This document shows, in pieces, positions 7,089 through 16,846 of a DNA stretch of 64,000 nucleotides. The notes under the pieces are model-generated. The model made no database searches and was not told the origin of the DNA. It saw nothing but the letters and a program-made list of their open reading frames with translations. This stretch comes from Zoogloea oryzae. GTDB taxonomy: Bacteria; Pseudomonadota; Gammaproteobacteria; Burkholderiales; Rhodocyclaceae. Made by a program: the position numbers and the translations under genes. Within the stretch, counting starts at the first letter, position 1. Each line of letters begins with the position of its first letter. Location of the stretch: NCBI RefSeq assembly GCF_030161255.1, contig NZ_BSPX01000012.1, positions 1 to 64,000 on the forward strand. The letters run 5' to 3'.

Positions 7089-9380
7089 TCAGAAAACCGT
7101 ACCCAACTGGAACTGGAATTTTTGCGTCTTGTCTCCGTCCTCTTTCTTGAGGGCCTGGCCAAGACTGAACTTGAGCGGACCGACCGGGGAGCTCCAGCTG
7201 AACGCCAACCCGGCACTGTACCGCAAATCCGAAGCCCGGACCTTGTCATCCGCGCCCCAGACATAACCCGCGTCACCAAACAGCGAAAGGCGCATGGACT
7301 TGTCCTTGCCACCGCCGGGCATCGGGAAATAATACTCCACGTTACCCACCACCCGACGGTTGCCGCCGAGGGCACGGACATAGCCGTTACTGTCGGTGTA
7401 GTGCGGGCCCAGCGTGCTCTGCTGGTAGCCCCGCACCGAACCGATGCCGCCGGCGTAGAAGTTCTTGTAGAACGGCAGTTCCTTGCCATCGTAGCCGTGG
7501 GCGTAGCCGAGATCGCCGTTCAGCATCAGCGCGTAGCCGCCGCCGAACGGGATCCAGTACTGGTGCTGGTAGCTGCCACGGACGTAGCGCATGTCGAGCG
7601 CTGGCGTTGCGACTTCCAGCGACGCGCGCTGATAGACGCCGGACGTCGGGTACAGGAAACTGTCACGCCGATCCCGCGCCCAGCCGGCCGTCGCCACCAG
7701 GCTGCGGGCCGTGTCGCCGAAGGTATTGACGAAGTTGACGTACGGCGCGGGGCTGGTGTCGAAGACCTTGATGGAGGTCTGGTCGATGGCCAGACCGAAG
7801 TTGATCCGGTCATCCTCGGCAATCGGGTAGCCGAAGCGCAGGCCTGCACCGATGGACGACGACTTGTAGGTTGCCACCGACAGCGAGGTGGGATCGACGT
7901 TACGCTGGTAGATGTCCCAGCCCATGCTGACGCCATCGATGGTCCAGTACGGATTGGTGAAGGACAGCGCAACCGTCTTGTTGATGCGGCCGGTGTTCAC
8001 CTGCAGCGTCATCGCGTTGCCGGTGCCGAAGAGGTTCTGCTGGGCGATGGAGCCGGACAGGATCACCTTTTCGGCGCTGGAGAAACCTGCGCCGAGCATC
8101 AGGTTGCCGGTGGCGCGTTCCTTGACGCTGAAGTTGGCGTCCACCTGATCGGTCGAACCCGGCACCGCCGGCGTTTCGATCGTCACTTCCTCGAAGTAGC
8201 CGAGGCGGTCGAGACGGGCCTTGGAGCGGTTGATCGCCGCGCCGTCATACCAGGCGCCTTCCATCTGGCGGATCTCGCGGCGGATCACCTCGTCGCGGGT
8301 TCGGGCGTTGCCCGAGAAATTGATCTTGCGCACATAGACGCGCCGACCCGGATCGACAAAGAAGGTGAAGGCGACCTCGCGCTTGGCCTTGTCGACTTCG
8401 GGCGCGGCATTCACATTGGCGAAGGCGTAGCCGTCGTTGCCGAGCCGCTCGCTGATCGCCTTGGTGGTGGCAGTCACCGAATCCCGCACGAAGGTGTCGC
8501 CAGCCTTGAGCTTGACGAGCTTCTGCAACTCCGCCTCAGGCACTGCCATGTTGCCCGCAAGCTTGACATCGGAAACCGTGTACTTCTCCCCCTCGGAGAT
8601 ACTGAGGGTGATGTAGATATCTTTTTTATCGGGCGTGATCGAGACCTGGGTCGACTCGATGCTGAAATCCAGGTAGCCCCGATTCAGGTAGAAGGAACGC
8701 AGGTTTTCGATGTCGCCGGAGAGCTTGGGCTTGGAATACTGGTCGCTCTTCGAGAACCACGTGAACCAGCCCGGCGTGGTCAGGGAGAACAGCTCGACGA
8801 GCTCCTTCTCCTTGAAGGCCTTGTTGCCGATGATGCTGATCTGACGGATCTTGGCGGCTTCGCCTTCGACCACGTTGAAGTTCACGCCCACGCGGTTCCG
8901 CTCGAGCGGCGTGACCGTCGTGGTGATCTGCACGCCGTACAGGCCCTTGGCGAGGTACTGGCGCTTGAGTTCCTGCTCGGCACGTTCGAGCAGCGCACGG
9001 TCGAAGATGCGGGATTCGGCGAGGCCGACTTCCTTCAGACCCTTCTTGAGGGCATCCTTTTCGAATTCCTTGGTGCCGACGAAGTCGATCTGGGAGATCG
9101 CAGGCCGTTCGTCCACCAGAACGATGATCACATCGTTCTCGACTTCGATCCGCACGTCCTTGAAGAAGCCCGTCGCGAACAGCGACTTGATCGCCTGGGA
9201 CGCCTTGTCTTCCGAGAAGCGCTCACCCACCTTCACCGGAAGATAGCTGAACACCGTCCCGGCTTCGGTCCGCTGGATCCCTTCAACACGAATGTCTTTG
9301 ACAACGAAAGGCTCGAAAGCCAAGGCGGGCGAAGCAGCGAAAAGCGCGGCAATCACCCCGGAGAGGAGCGTGGATTTCAT
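7089..9380 (-). CDS. bamA: Outer membrane protein assembly factor BamA
   Basis: 763 residues. A signal peptide (MKSTLLSGVIAALFAASPALA) precedes five POTRA domains over roughly residues 23-420 (first one FVVKDIRVEGIQRTEAGTV). A C-terminal 16-strand barrel follows and ends in the phenylalanine-terminated beta-signal FQFQLGTVF. The barrel contains GGIGSVRGYQ, the conserved L6 VRGF/Y-type motif. BamA is the core of the machine that inserts beta-barrel proteins in the outer membrane. It sits between rseP and skp, the usual order. Nothing unusual is visible. Confidence 0.98.
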   Translation of the reverse strand: MKSTLLSGVIAALFAASPALAFEPFVVKDIRVEGIQRTEAGTVFSYLPVKVGERFSEDKASQAIKSLFATGFFKDVRIEVENDVIIVLVDERPAISQIDFVGTKEFEKDALKKGLKEVGLAESRIFDRALLERAEQELKRQYLAKGLYGVQITTTVTPLERNRVGVNFNVVEGEAAKIRQISIIGNKAFKEKELVELFSLTTPGWFTWFSKSDQYSKPKLSGDIENLRSFYLNRGYLDFSIESTQVSITPDKKDIYITLSISEGEKYTVSDVKLAGNMAVPEAELQKLVKLKAGDTFVRDSVTATTKAISERLGNDGYAFANVNAAPEVDKAKREVAFTFFVDPGRRVYVRKINFSGNARTRDEVIRREIRQMEGAWYDGAAINRSKARLDRLGYFEEVTIETPAVPGSTDQVDANFSVKERATGNLMLGAGFSSAEKVILSGSIAQQNLFGTGNAMTLQVNTGRINKTVALSFTNPYWTIDGVSMGWDIYQRNVDPTSLSVATYKSSSIGAGLRFGYPIAEDDRINFGLAIDQTSIKVFDTSPAPYVNFVNTFGDTARSLVATAGWARDRRDSFLYPTSGVYQRASLEVATPALDMRYVRGSYQHQYWIPFGGGYALMLNGDLGYAHGYDGKELPFYKNFYAGGIGSVRGYQQSTLGPHYTDSNGYVRALGGNRRVVGNVEYYFPMPGGGKDKSMRLSLFGDAGYVWGADDKVRASDLRYSAGLAFSWSSPVGPLKFSLGQALKKEDGDKTQKFQFQLGTVF

Positions 9381-9386
9381 CCGATT

Positions 9387-10751
9387 TCAGCTAGCAACAA
9401 GGCGGTTGATGTCGTTGTAGAAGGCAAAAGCCATTAGCGCCGCCAGCAGAGCCATTCCAATCTGCTGTCCGATTTCCATGACGCGTTCGGAAACCGGGCC
9501 GCCCTTGATGATCTCGATCACATAATACAGCAAGTGTCCGCCGTCCAGCACGGGCACCGGCAGCAGATTGAGGACCCCAAGACTGATGCTGATGAGCGCC
9601 AGGAACTTGATGTAATGGGCCCAACCCATGCGGGCCGACTGGCCGGCAAAGTCGGCTATCGTCACCGGTCCGCTGAGATTCTTGACCGAAACCTCACCGA
9701 CGATCATCCGTCCGAGCACCGACAGGCTCATCGTCGCGGTTTCCCAAGTCTGGTTGATGCCCTTGGTGAGCGCATCCAGTGCCCCGTAGCGTACGGTGAC
9801 GAACATCAGGTCGTGCTGCCCCTCGGCGTCGGCCATCGCGACGCCGATCCGTCCGATTGTCCGACCATTCTCCTCGACGGCCTTCGGTACCAGTTGCACC
9901 ACCCGCGTCTCGTTACCGCGCAGCACTTCCACCTCGAGCGTATGACCCGCAGCATCGCGCACGCTGGCGACGAGCTCCGACCAGGTCTCGACCGCCTTGT
10001 CACCAATCCGCACCACCCGGTCGCCAGATTGCAGACCGGCCGTTGCAGCGGCGCCGTCCGCGCTCAGCTGACCGAGCACCGCAGGCAGCCTCGGACGGTA
10101 AAGACGCAGACCGAGCTGGCTCGCAGCGTCGTTCTGGGTCTGATCCACATCGACCCCCGACAGATCCAGCTTGCGGAAGGCGATCTCGTTCTGCCCGTTG
10201 ATGGTCTCGATGGTGACGCTGCGCTTGTCGAGGGCGTCGTTGAGCAGGTGCCAGCGGAAATCGGTCCACGTCCGCACCTCGTCGCCGTTCACGGAACGCA
10301 CGAGTTCGCCGTCCTGGAAACCCGCCTGAGCCGCCAGGCTCTCCGCTGGCGGCTCGCCGATGCGGGCGCGAAGCTCCTCGACACCACCGGCGTAAAGCCC
10401 CCAGTAAAGCACGATGGCCAGCACGAAGTTGGCCAGCGGTCCGGCGGCGACGATGGCGATCCGTCGCCAGACGGACTGACGGTTGAACGCCCGGTGCAGC
10501 TCTTCGGCTGGCACTGGCGCTTCGCGTTCGTCGAGCATCTTTACGTAACCGCCAAGCGGAAACACCGACAGCGCCCACTCGGTCTGGTCGGCACCCAGGC
10601 GACGCACGAACAGCACTTTCCCGAATCCCAGGGAAAAGCGCAGCACCTTCACGCCGCACAGGCGCGCGATGATGTAGTGGCCAAACTCGTGAACGATGAT
10701 CAGCACACCGAGTGCCGCGAGAAACGGCAGGACGTAATCGAGCAGGCTCAT
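9387..10751 (-). CDS. rseP: RIP metalloprotease RseP (site-2 protease)
   Basis: 454 residues from the ATG at 10751 (MSLLDYVLPFLAALGVLII). The zinc-binding HEFGH motif is at residues 21-25 inside the first membrane helix. Two PDZ domains lie in the periplasmic loop (second: GLQSGDRVVRIGDKAVETW). Near the C-terminus, LNLLPVPVLDGGHLLYY supplies the third metal ligand. RseP performs intramembrane cleavage of anti-sigma factor RseA in the envelope stress response and clears signal peptides. The open frame extends 40 codons upstream but only this start gives the family N-terminus. It is followed by bamA after 6 bases. Confidence 0.97.
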   Translation of the reverse strand: MSLLDYVLPFLAALGVLIIVHEFGHYIIARLCGVKVLRFSLGFGKVLFVRRLGADQTEWALSVFPLGGYVKMLDEREAPVPAEELHRAFNRQSVWRRIAIVAAGPLANFVLAIVLYWGLYAGGVEELRARIGEPPAESLAAQAGFQDGELVRSVNGDEVRTWTDFRWHLLNDALDKRSVTIETINGQNEIAFRKLDLSGVDVDQTQNDAASQLGLRLYRPRLPAVLGQLSADGAAATAGLQSGDRVVRIGDKAVETWSELVASVRDAAGHTLEVEVLRGNETRVVQLVPKAVEENGRTIGRIGVAMADAEGQHDLMFVTVRYGALDALTKGINQTWETATMSLSVLGRMIVGEVSVKNLSGPVTIADFAGQSARMGWAHYIKFLALISISLGVLNLLPVPVLDGGHLLYYVIEIIKGGPVSERVMEIGQQIGMALLAALMAFAFYNDINRLVAS

Positions 10752-10797
10752 CGAGCACTCCCTGCAGACCGCCACCGCATGAACAGAGGCGCTCCGG

Positions 10798-11991
10798 TCA
10801 CGAGCAATACTGGCGAACGAGACTCGCCGCGACCTGTCTGGCCTGACGATCCGCTTCGAACACAACCTCAAGGGAATCCGCGCTCTGCGCTTCGATCCTG
10901 TCGAGGGTCGCAGCGATCACCCCGGCGATGCGATCGAAACGCAGGCCACCGCCGAGGAACTCGCCAACAGCGATCTCGTTGGCCGCGTTGAGAACTGCCG
11001 GGGCGATGCCCCCCTCCTCCAGCGCCCGGTAAGCCAGGGCCAGACACGGAAAGCGCTGCAGATCGGGGCGTTCGAAATTGAGCTGACCGACGGCAAACAG
11101 ATCGAGCGGCTTGACGCCCGCATCGACCCGCTCGGGAAAAGCCATCGCATGGGCGATGGGCGTGCGCATGTCGGGATTGCCAAGCTGGGCCAGCACCGAC
11201 CCATCCACGTAGGCCACCATCGAGTGGATGACGCTCTCGGGATGGATCACCACCTCAATCCGCTCGGCGGGTGCACCGAACAGCCAGTGGGCCTCGATGA
11301 CTTCCAGCCCCTTGTTCATCATGGTGGCCGAATCGACCGAAATCTTGCGGCCCATCACCCAGTTGGGGTGAGCGCAGGCCATGTCGGGCGTTACCGCGGC
11401 AAGCTCTTCAACCGGCTTGCGGCGGAACGGGCCACCCGACGCGGTAAGCAGGATACGCGTGACCTCGGTGCCATCAACCCCTTGGCGAAAACCGCTGGGC
11501 AGCGCCTGGAAGATCGCGTTGTGCTCGCTATCGATGGGCAGCAGGGTCGCGCCGTTGGCGGAGACTTCCTGCATGAAGAGCGCGCCGGACATCACCAGCG
11601 CCTCCTTGTTGGCCAGCAGGATGCGCTTGCCTGCGCGCGCTGCAGCGAGGGTCGGAACCAGACCCGCGGCGCCGACGATCGCAGCCATCACCATGTCGAC
11701 TTCCGGCGCGGACGCAACAGCCACCAGCGAAGCTGCACCAGCCAGCACCTCCGTGCAGCAGCCGGCCGCATCCAGACGGGCCTGCAGCGCCTGCGCGTCT
11801 TCGGCACGATCCAGCACCGCATAGGCCGGCCGATGCTGCAGACACTGCTCGTAGAGCTTGTCCACCTGCCGATGGGCGGTCAGGGCGAAAACACCATAAC
11901 GCTCCGGGTGGCGCGCGACGACATCAAGGGTGCTGACACCGATCGAGCCCGTCGCACCAAGTACGGTGATGAACTTTTTGTCGGAAACCAT
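10798..11991 (-). CDS. dxr: 1-deoxy-D-xylulose 5-phosphate reductoisomerase
   Basis: 397 residues with the N-terminal NADPH-binding motif VLGATGSIGVSTLDVV at about 10-25, LLANKEALVMSG around 125-136, IDSEHNAIFQ with metal-binding D and E at about 150-160, and the flexible-loop and metal region ASGGPFR plus NKGLEVIEAHWLF. It converts DXP to MEP, the committed step of the non-mevalonate isoprenoid pathway. Isoprenoid supply is linked to the nearby uppS (undecaprenyl diphosphate). It is 3 bases downstream of cdsA. Confidence 0.98.
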   Translation of the reverse strand: MVSDKKFITVLGATGSIGVSTLDVVARHPERYGVFALTAHRQVDKLYEQCLQHRPAYAVLDRAEDAQALQARLDAAGCCTEVLAGAASLVAVASAPEVDMVMAAIVGAAGLVPTLAAARAGKRILLANKEALVMSGALFMQEVSANGATLLPIDSEHNAIFQALPSGFRQGVDGTEVTRILLTASGGPFRRKPVEELAAVTPDMACAHPNWVMGRKISVDSATMMNKGLEVIEAHWLFGAPAERIEVVIHPESVIHSMVAYVDGSVLAQLGNPDMRTPIAHAMAFPERVDAGVKPLDLFAVGQLNFERPDLQRFPCLALAYRALEEGGIAPAVLNAANEIAVGEFLGGGLRFDRIAGVIAATLDRIEAQSADSLEVVFEADRQARQVAASLVRQYCS

Positions 11992-11994
11992 GGC

Positions 11995-12822
11995 TTACCG
12001 GGCGAACCAGAGGGCCAGCAGACCCGCCAGCGGAAGAGTCGAAGTGAGGCTGTCGATGCGATCGAGAACGCCGCCATGGCCGGGCAGCAGCGTGCCGCTG
12101 TCCTTGACGCCGGCCTGGCGCTTGAGCATCGACTCGAAGAGATCACCGATGATGCTGATCGCGGTGAAGGCGACGAGCCCGACGGCCGCGAACACCAACT
12201 GACCAATAGCCAGCCCGTGGGGCAGGAAGTAGGACAGGCAGACCAGGCCGTAAATCACGACACCCGCGACGGCACCATAGGCGCCTTCCCAGCTCTTGCC
12301 AGGACTGATCGCCGGGGCCAGCTTGCGCCGACCGAAGGCACGTCCGGTGAAGTAGGCCGCAATGTCGGCGATCCAGACCGACGCCATCACGCCCAGCAGC
12401 AGCCAGGGGCTGAGCAGGCGCAAGTGGATCATTGCGAGACTGGGCGGGATCAGCAGCACAAAGCCCACCAGCGCCGCGGCGCCAGCACCGGGCAACGCCC
12501 AGCGGGACCGCAACCAGAACGGCACGCACAGCACCCAGAACAGCGCACTCAGCCCATACGCAGGAACGAGATTGAAGGGCGCAACGGTGTCGTCCCGGTG
12601 CAAACCGGCCACGAGGCCGAAGGAGAGACACAACGCCCCCAGCAGCACAGCGTAGATCCAGCGCCGGGCGCCCTTGTAGCCAACGATGCCACCCCACTCG
12701 TGGGCGGCCGTCGCGCAGATGACGGACACGAAAGCGAGCCAGCCCCAGGACGGCAGCAGGAACAGCGCGCAGAGCAGACCTGCCAGCAGGAAAATCGCGG
12801 TGATGACCCGCGCTTTAAGCAT
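11995..12822 (-). CDS. cdsA: Phosphatidate cytidylyltransferase CdsA
   Basis: 275 residues from the ATG at 12822 (MLKARVITAIFLLAGLL). Eight hydrophobic segments are evident. The C-terminal part carries the CDP-diglyceride synthase signature SPGKSWEGAYGAV and IIGDLFESMLKRQAGVKDSG with its conserved acidic and lysine residues, then LPGHGGVLDRIDSL. It makes CDP-diacylglycerol from phosphatidic acid and CTP in the inner membrane. The start codon lies inside the last codons of uppS (8-base overlap), so the two are translationally coupled. Confidence 0.97.
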   Translation of the reverse strand: MLKARVITAIFLLAGLLCALFLLPSWGWLAFVSVICATAAHEWGGIVGYKGARRWIYAVLLGALCLSFGLVAGLHRDDTVAPFNLVPAYGLSALFWVLCVPFWLRSRWALPGAGAAALVGFVLLIPPSLAMIHLRLLSPWLLLGVMASVWIADIAAYFTGRAFGRRKLAPAISPGKSWEGAYGAVAGVVIYGLVCLSYFLPHGLAIGQLVFAAVGLVAFTAISIIGDLFESMLKRQAGVKDSGTLLPGHGGVLDRIDSLTSTLPLAGLLALWFAR

Positions 12823-13603
12823 GGCCTGAGCCGGAAGAATCCGCTCCGCCACCGACGACCTGCTCGCTGGTCCGGCCGAAGCGTCGCTCGCGCCCCTGAT
12901 AGGACGCAATGGCGGCATCCAGTTCGGCCTCGCCGAACTCGGGCCACAGCTTGTCGGTGAAATACAGCTCGGAATAGGCGAGCTGCCAGAGCATGAAATT
13001 GCTGATGCGGGTTTCGCCGCCGGTGCGGATGAACAGATCTGGCTCCGGGCTGAAACTCAGCGCCAGATGGGGCGCCAGATCATCCTCGGCGTAGCCACCT
13101 TCGCGGGGGCCACAAGCGGCAATCATCTTGTCGACGGCCTGCATGATGTCCCAGCGACCACCGTAGTTGGCGCAGATCGTCAGGTTCATCTTGGTGTTGC
13201 CGGCCGTGAGCGCTTCGCCATCGCGGATCAGATCGACCAGCGTCTTGTCGAACGGCGCAAGATCGCCCACGACACGCAGGCGAATGTTATTGCGGTGGAT
13301 GCGCTCGATCTCGGCCTTGAGCGACTTCACGAACAACTGCATCAGGAACGAGACCTCGTCCTTCGGACGACGCCAGTTCTCGGAGCTGAAGGCAAAGACG
13401 GTCAGATATTCGACGCCGCGATCGAGGCAGGTGCGGATGACTTCGCGCAGGGAATCGACGCCCTTGGCATGGCCTGCAACCCGTGGCATCAGGCGCTTTC
13501 GCGCCCAACGCCCGTTGCCGTCCATGATGATCGCGATATGCCGCGGAACCTGCGCAGCCTCAGGTACGCCCCGCGTGGAGCTGGTAAACGGCAATCGCAC
13601 CAT
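12815..13603 (-). CDS. uppS: Undecaprenyl diphosphate synthase (cis-prenyltransferase)
   Basis: 262 residues with the hallmark IIMDGNGRWA at about 25-34 (catalytic D28), the FSSENWRRP motif near 72-80, and the distal DLFIRTGGETRISNFMLWQ segment with the RxG...RxS diphosphate-binding residues. It makes C55-PP, the lipid carrier for peptidoglycan and O-antigen precursors. A GGAG sequence precedes the ATG. The gene heads the cdsA-dxr-rseP run after a 48-base gap from frr. Confidence 0.98.
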   Translation of the reverse strand: MVRLPFTSSTRGVPEAAQVPRHIAIIMDGNGRWARKRLMPRVAGHAKGVDSLREVIRTCLDRGVEYLTVFAFSSENWRRPKDEVSFLMQLFVKSLKAEIERIHRNNIRLRVVGDLAPFDKTLVDLIRDGEALTAGNTKMNLTICANYGGRWDIMQAVDKMIAACGPREGGYAEDDLAPHLALSFSPEPDLFIRTGGETRISNFMLWQLAYSELYFTDKLWPEFGEAELDAAIASYQGRERRFGRTSEQVVGGGADSSGSGHA

Positions 13604-13651
13604 GTAATCTCCGCCTGAAAAGAACCGGGAAAGCAGACACTGACCGGATGG

Positions 13652-14209
13652 TCAGATCTGCATCAGCTCTTGTTCTTTCTGTGCGAGAAGCTTGTCGATT
13701 TCGACCACTGCCTTGTCGGTCAGCTTCTGGACGTCGTCCTGGGCACGACGCTCATCGTCTTCCGAGATCGTCTTGGCCTTCAGGGCATCCTTCAGGGAGG
13801 CGTTGGCGTCCCGGCGCAGATTGCGCACGGCCACCTTGGCCCCTTCACCTTCATGCTTGACGACCTTGATCAGTTCCTTGCGACGCTCTTCAGTCAGCGC
13901 CGGCATCGGAACGCGGATCACTTCGCCCTGGGACGACGGATTGAGACCCAGGTCGGAATCGCGGATGGCCTTCTCGACCTTGCCGATCATCGGTTTTTCC
14001 CAGGGCTGCACACCAATCGTGCGGGCGTCGATCAGGGTGATGTTGGCCACCTGATTGACTGGCACCGGGCTACCGTAATAATCGACCATCACGTGATCCA
14101 GAATGCCCGTGCTCGCGCGGCCGGTACGCACCTTCGCGAGATCCAGCTTGAGCGCCTCGATGGACTTCTGCATCTTGGCTTCGGTAGTTTTCTTGAGTTC
14201 CGGGATCAT
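13652..14209 (-). CDS. frr: Ribosome recycling factor
   Basis: 185 residues, exactly the family size. It begins MIPELKKTTEAKMQKSIEAL and contains KVRTGRASTGILDHV (tip of domain I), the INPSS-type loop (here LNPSSQGEVIRVPMPALTEERR) and a C-terminal three-helix region (DDVQKLTDKAVVEIDKLL). With EF-G it splits post-termination ribosomes. It is 10 bases downstream of pyrH in the conserved rpsB-tsf-pyrH-frr order. Confidence 0.99.
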   Translation of the reverse strand: MIPELKKTTEAKMQKSIEALKLDLAKVRTGRASTGILDHVMVDYYGSPVPVNQVANITLIDARTIGVQPWEKPMIGKVEKAIRDSDLGLNPSSQGEVIRVPMPALTEERRKELIKVVKHEGEGAKVAVRNLRRDANASLKDALKAKTISEDDERRAQDDVQKLTDKAVVEIDKLLAQKEQELMQI

Positions 14210-14219
14210 CGATTCATCC

Positions 14220-14936
14220 TCAGCAATAGACCAGCGTACCTTCGTCCTCGCCCATCACGACGCGCTTGAGCGCACCGCTCTTGAACAGGCTGAAGACGTT
14301 GATCGGAAGACGCTGGTCACGGCACAGCGCGAACGCGGTCGCATCCATCACGGCGAGGTTGCGCGCGATCGCTTCGTCAAAGGAAATTCGCTGGAAACGC
14401 GTGGCAGCCGGATCCTTCTTCGGGTCGGCGGTGTAGATGCCATCCACCTTGGTGGCCTTCAGCACGATGTCCGCACCAATTTCGGAACCACGCAGGGCCG
14501 CAGCGGTGTCGGTGGTGAAGAACGGATTGCCGGTACCGGCACCAAAGATGACGACGCGACCTTCCTCAAGGTAGCGGATGGCCTTGCCACGGATGTACGG
14601 CTCGACCACCTGGTCGATCCGCAGCGCGGACTGAACCCGCGCATTGACCCCGGCGGCGCGAAACGCATCCGCAAGGGCCATGGCGTTCATGACGGTGGCC
14701 AGCATCCCCATGTAGTCGGCGGTGGCGCGGTCCATGCCGGACGCAGCCCCCGCCATGCCACGGAAGATGTTCCCGCCGCCAATCACAATCCCGATCTCGA
14801 CCCCAAGTCGGGTCACCTCGACCACATCGCGAACGATGCCGGAAACGACCTCCTGGTTGATGCCATAGGCGTCGTCGCCCATCAGGGCTTCGCCGGAGAG
14901 CTTGAGGAGAATGCGTTTGTAGGCGGGCTGGCTCAT
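14220..14936 (-). CDS. pyrH: Uridylate kinase PyrH
   Basis: 238 residues. An amino-acid-kinase fold is indicated by KRILLKLSGEALMGDD at the N-terminus, GIVIGGGNIFRG near 50-61, and GTGNPFFTTDTAAALRGSEI near 135-154. It phosphorylates UMP to UDP; family members are hexameric and are regulated by GTP and UTP. It sits 15 bases after tsf and 10 before frr. Confidence 0.99.
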   Translation of the reverse strand: MSQPAYKRILLKLSGEALMGDDAYGINQEVVSGIVRDVVEVTRLGVEIGIVIGGGNIFRGMAGAASGMDRATADYMGMLATVMNAMALADAFRAAGVNARVQSALRIDQVVEPYIRGKAIRYLEEGRVVIFGAGTGNPFFTTDTAAALRGSEIGADIVLKATKVDGIYTADPKKDPAATRFQRISFDEAIARNLAVMDATAFALCRDQRLPINVFSLFKSGALKRVVMGEDEGTLVYC

Positions 14937-14951
14937 CGTCAGGCTACTCCC

Positions 14952-15848
14952 TTACTTCTGGGCAGCAGCAGCGGCCTGGGCGGCCACTTCGGCGGCGAAA
15001 TCGGTCACCTTCTTCTCGATGCCTTCGCCGACGACGTACAGGGTGAAACCGGCAACCGAAGCGCCCTTGGCCTTCAGCAGCTGAGCCACGGTCTGCTTGC
15101 CGTCTTCAGCCTTCACGAAGACCTGATCCAGCAGGGTCACGTCCTTCAGGAACTTCTGGACGGTGCCTTCGGCGATCTTCTCGAGCATGGCTTCCGGCTT
15201 GCCGGCTTCGCGGGCCTTCTCGATGGCGATGCGACGCTCGACATCCAGCAGCTCGGCGGGAACGCCGGAGGCGTCGAGGGACTTCGGCTTGGAAGCGGCG
15301 ATGTGCATGGCCAGATCCTTGGCCAGGGCTTCGTCACCACCCACGAGGTCGATCAGCACGCCGATCTTGGCGCCGCCGTGGATGTAGCTGGCAACGGCAC
15401 CCTTGGCTTCGGTACGGACGAAGCGGCGGATGGACATGTTCTCGCCAATCTTGCCGACCAGCGCCTTGCGGACTTCTTCAACGGTCTGACCGTCGATTTC
15501 CAGCGCGGACAGGGCTTCGACGTCGGCCGGGTTCTTGGTGGCGACGAGTTCGGCAACGTTCTTGACCAGCGCCAGGAAGTCATCGTTCTTGGCAACGAAG
15601 TCGGTCTCGCAGTTCACTTCGACCATCGCGCCGAGCTTGGCGTCGGCGGAGATGTACACGCCAACGATCCCTTCAGCGGTCACGCGGGCGGCCGCCTTGG
15701 AGGCCTTGTTGCCCAGCTTGACGCGCAGGATTTCTTCAGCCTTGTCCATGTCGCCAGCGGCTTCGGACAGGGCCTTCTTGCATTCCATCATGGGCGCGTC
15801 GGTCTTTTCGCGCAGCTCCTTGACCATGCTTGCGGTGATTTCCGCCAT
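14952..15848 (-). CDS. tsf: Translation elongation factor Ts
   Basis: 298 residues from the ATG at 15848 (MAEITASMVKELREKTDAPMM). It shows the EF-Ts signatures LREKTDAPMMECKKAL (residues 12-27) and VEVNCETDFVAKNDDF, followed by the two core subdomains. It recycles GDP-bound EF-Tu. The frame is open a further 45 codons upstream through the rpsB-tsf gap, but only this start fits the family. A stem-loop lies in the gap before it. Confidence 0.99.
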   Translation of the reverse strand: MAEITASMVKELREKTDAPMMECKKALSEAAGDMDKAEEILRVKLGNKASKAAARVTAEGIVGVYISADAKLGAMVEVNCETDFVAKNDDFLALVKNVAELVATKNPADVEALSALEIDGQTVEEVRKALVGKIGENMSIRRFVRTEAKGAVASYIHGGAKIGVLIDLVGGDEALAKDLAMHIAASKPKSLDASGVPAELLDVERRIAIEKAREAGKPEAMLEKIAEGTVQKFLKDVTLLDQVFVKAEDGKQTVAQLLKAKGASVAGFTLYVVGEGIEKKVTDFAAEVAAQAAAAAQK

Positions 15849-15893
15849 GTTTGCTCCTGGATATCTAATTGAATGATGTTCAGTCGGATGCTG

Positions 15894-15916
15894 AATGGGC
15901 GCCCGAGGCGCCCATT
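15894..15916 (-). promoter_or_regulatory. Stem-loop in the rpsB-tsf intergenic region
   Basis: A perfect 10-base inverted repeat (AATGGGCGCC / GGCGCCCATT) with a 3-base loop lies between the rpsB stop and the tsf start. No T tract follows on the transcribed strand, so it is not a canonical terminator. It may set the known excess of S2 versus EF-Ts expression by attenuation or protect the rpsB mRNA 3' end. The role is inferred. Confidence 0.5.
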
Positions 15917-15924
15917 GAGAGGGA

Positions 15925-16677
15925 TCAGGCCTGCTCTTCGGTGCCGTCTTCCACTTCGACGAACTCGTCGGAGCCGGCAGCAACGATTTCCTGGATCACG
16001 GCATTCTTGCCTTCCAGCACGGCATCGGCGACGCCACGGGCGTACAGGCGGATGGCGCGGGAGGAGTCATCGTTACCCGGGATCACGAAATCCACACCTT
16101 CAGGGGAGTGGTTGGTATCGACCACGGCCACGACCGGGATGCCCAGCTTGTTGGCTTCGGTGATGGCAATCTTGTGGTAGCCGACGTCGATGACGAACAG
16201 GGCATCCGGCAGACCGCCCAGATCCTTGATGCCGCCCAGGCTCTTCTGCAGCTTCTCGAGTTCGCGGGAGGCCATCAGGGCTTCCTTCTTGGACAGGCGC
16301 TCGATGGAGCCATCTTCGACCATGGCTTCCATGTCCTTCAGGCGCTTGATCGAAACCTTGACGGTCTTGAAGTTGGTGAGCATGCCGCCCAGCCAGCGCT
16401 CGTCGACGAAAGGCATGCCGGCGCGCGCAGCTTCTTCAGCCACGATTTCGCGGGCCTGACGCTTGGTGCCGACAAACAGGATGGTGCCGCGGTTGGCAGC
16501 CAGCTTGCGCACGAAATCCATCGCCTCGTTGTACTTGACGAGGGTCTTTTCGAGGTTGACGATGTGGATCTTGTTGCGCTGACCGAAGATGAACGGGGCC
16601 ATCTTCGGGTTCCAGAAACGGGTTTGATGGCCGAAGTGGACGCCCGCTTCGAGCATTTGACGCATGGTGACAGACAT
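15925..16677 (-). CDS. rpsB: 30S ribosomal protein S2
   Basis: 250 residues from the ATG at 16677 (MSVTMRQMLEAGVHFGHQTR). It carries S2 signatures FWNPKMAPFIFGQRN, the TLFVGTKRQA-type segment (here ILFVGTKRQAREIV) and the PDALFVIDVGYHKIAITEAN region near 155-174, with an acidic C-terminal tail. It is a small-subunit ribosomal protein and the first gene of the translation-factor operon. The open frame continues 54 codons upstream but those codons fall in the leader region. Confidence 0.99.
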   Translation of the reverse strand: MSVTMRQMLEAGVHFGHQTRFWNPKMAPFIFGQRNKIHIVNLEKTLVKYNEAMDFVRKLAANRGTILFVGTKRQAREIVAEEAARAGMPFVDERWLGGMLTNFKTVKVSIKRLKDMEAMVEDGSIERLSKKEALMASRELEKLQKSLGGIKDLGGLPDALFVIDVGYHKIAITEANKLGIPVVAVVDTNHSPEGVDFVIPGNDDSSRAIRLYARGVADAVLEGKNAVIQEIVAAGSDEFVEVEDGTEEQA

Positions 16678-16846
16678 TGTGTAACTCCAGTTACTGAGGT
16701 TTGACCGCCGCCCGGCCTGCCGACCTCGCCATCGCGAAGCCACGCTTAGCCGCGAATGCCGCACCGTACCTGGTGGCAACATCCGCCGGACCCCAATGGG
16801 CCGGACGTGTGTATTTTGCCTGGCACCCTTGCCAGACAAGCCGCAG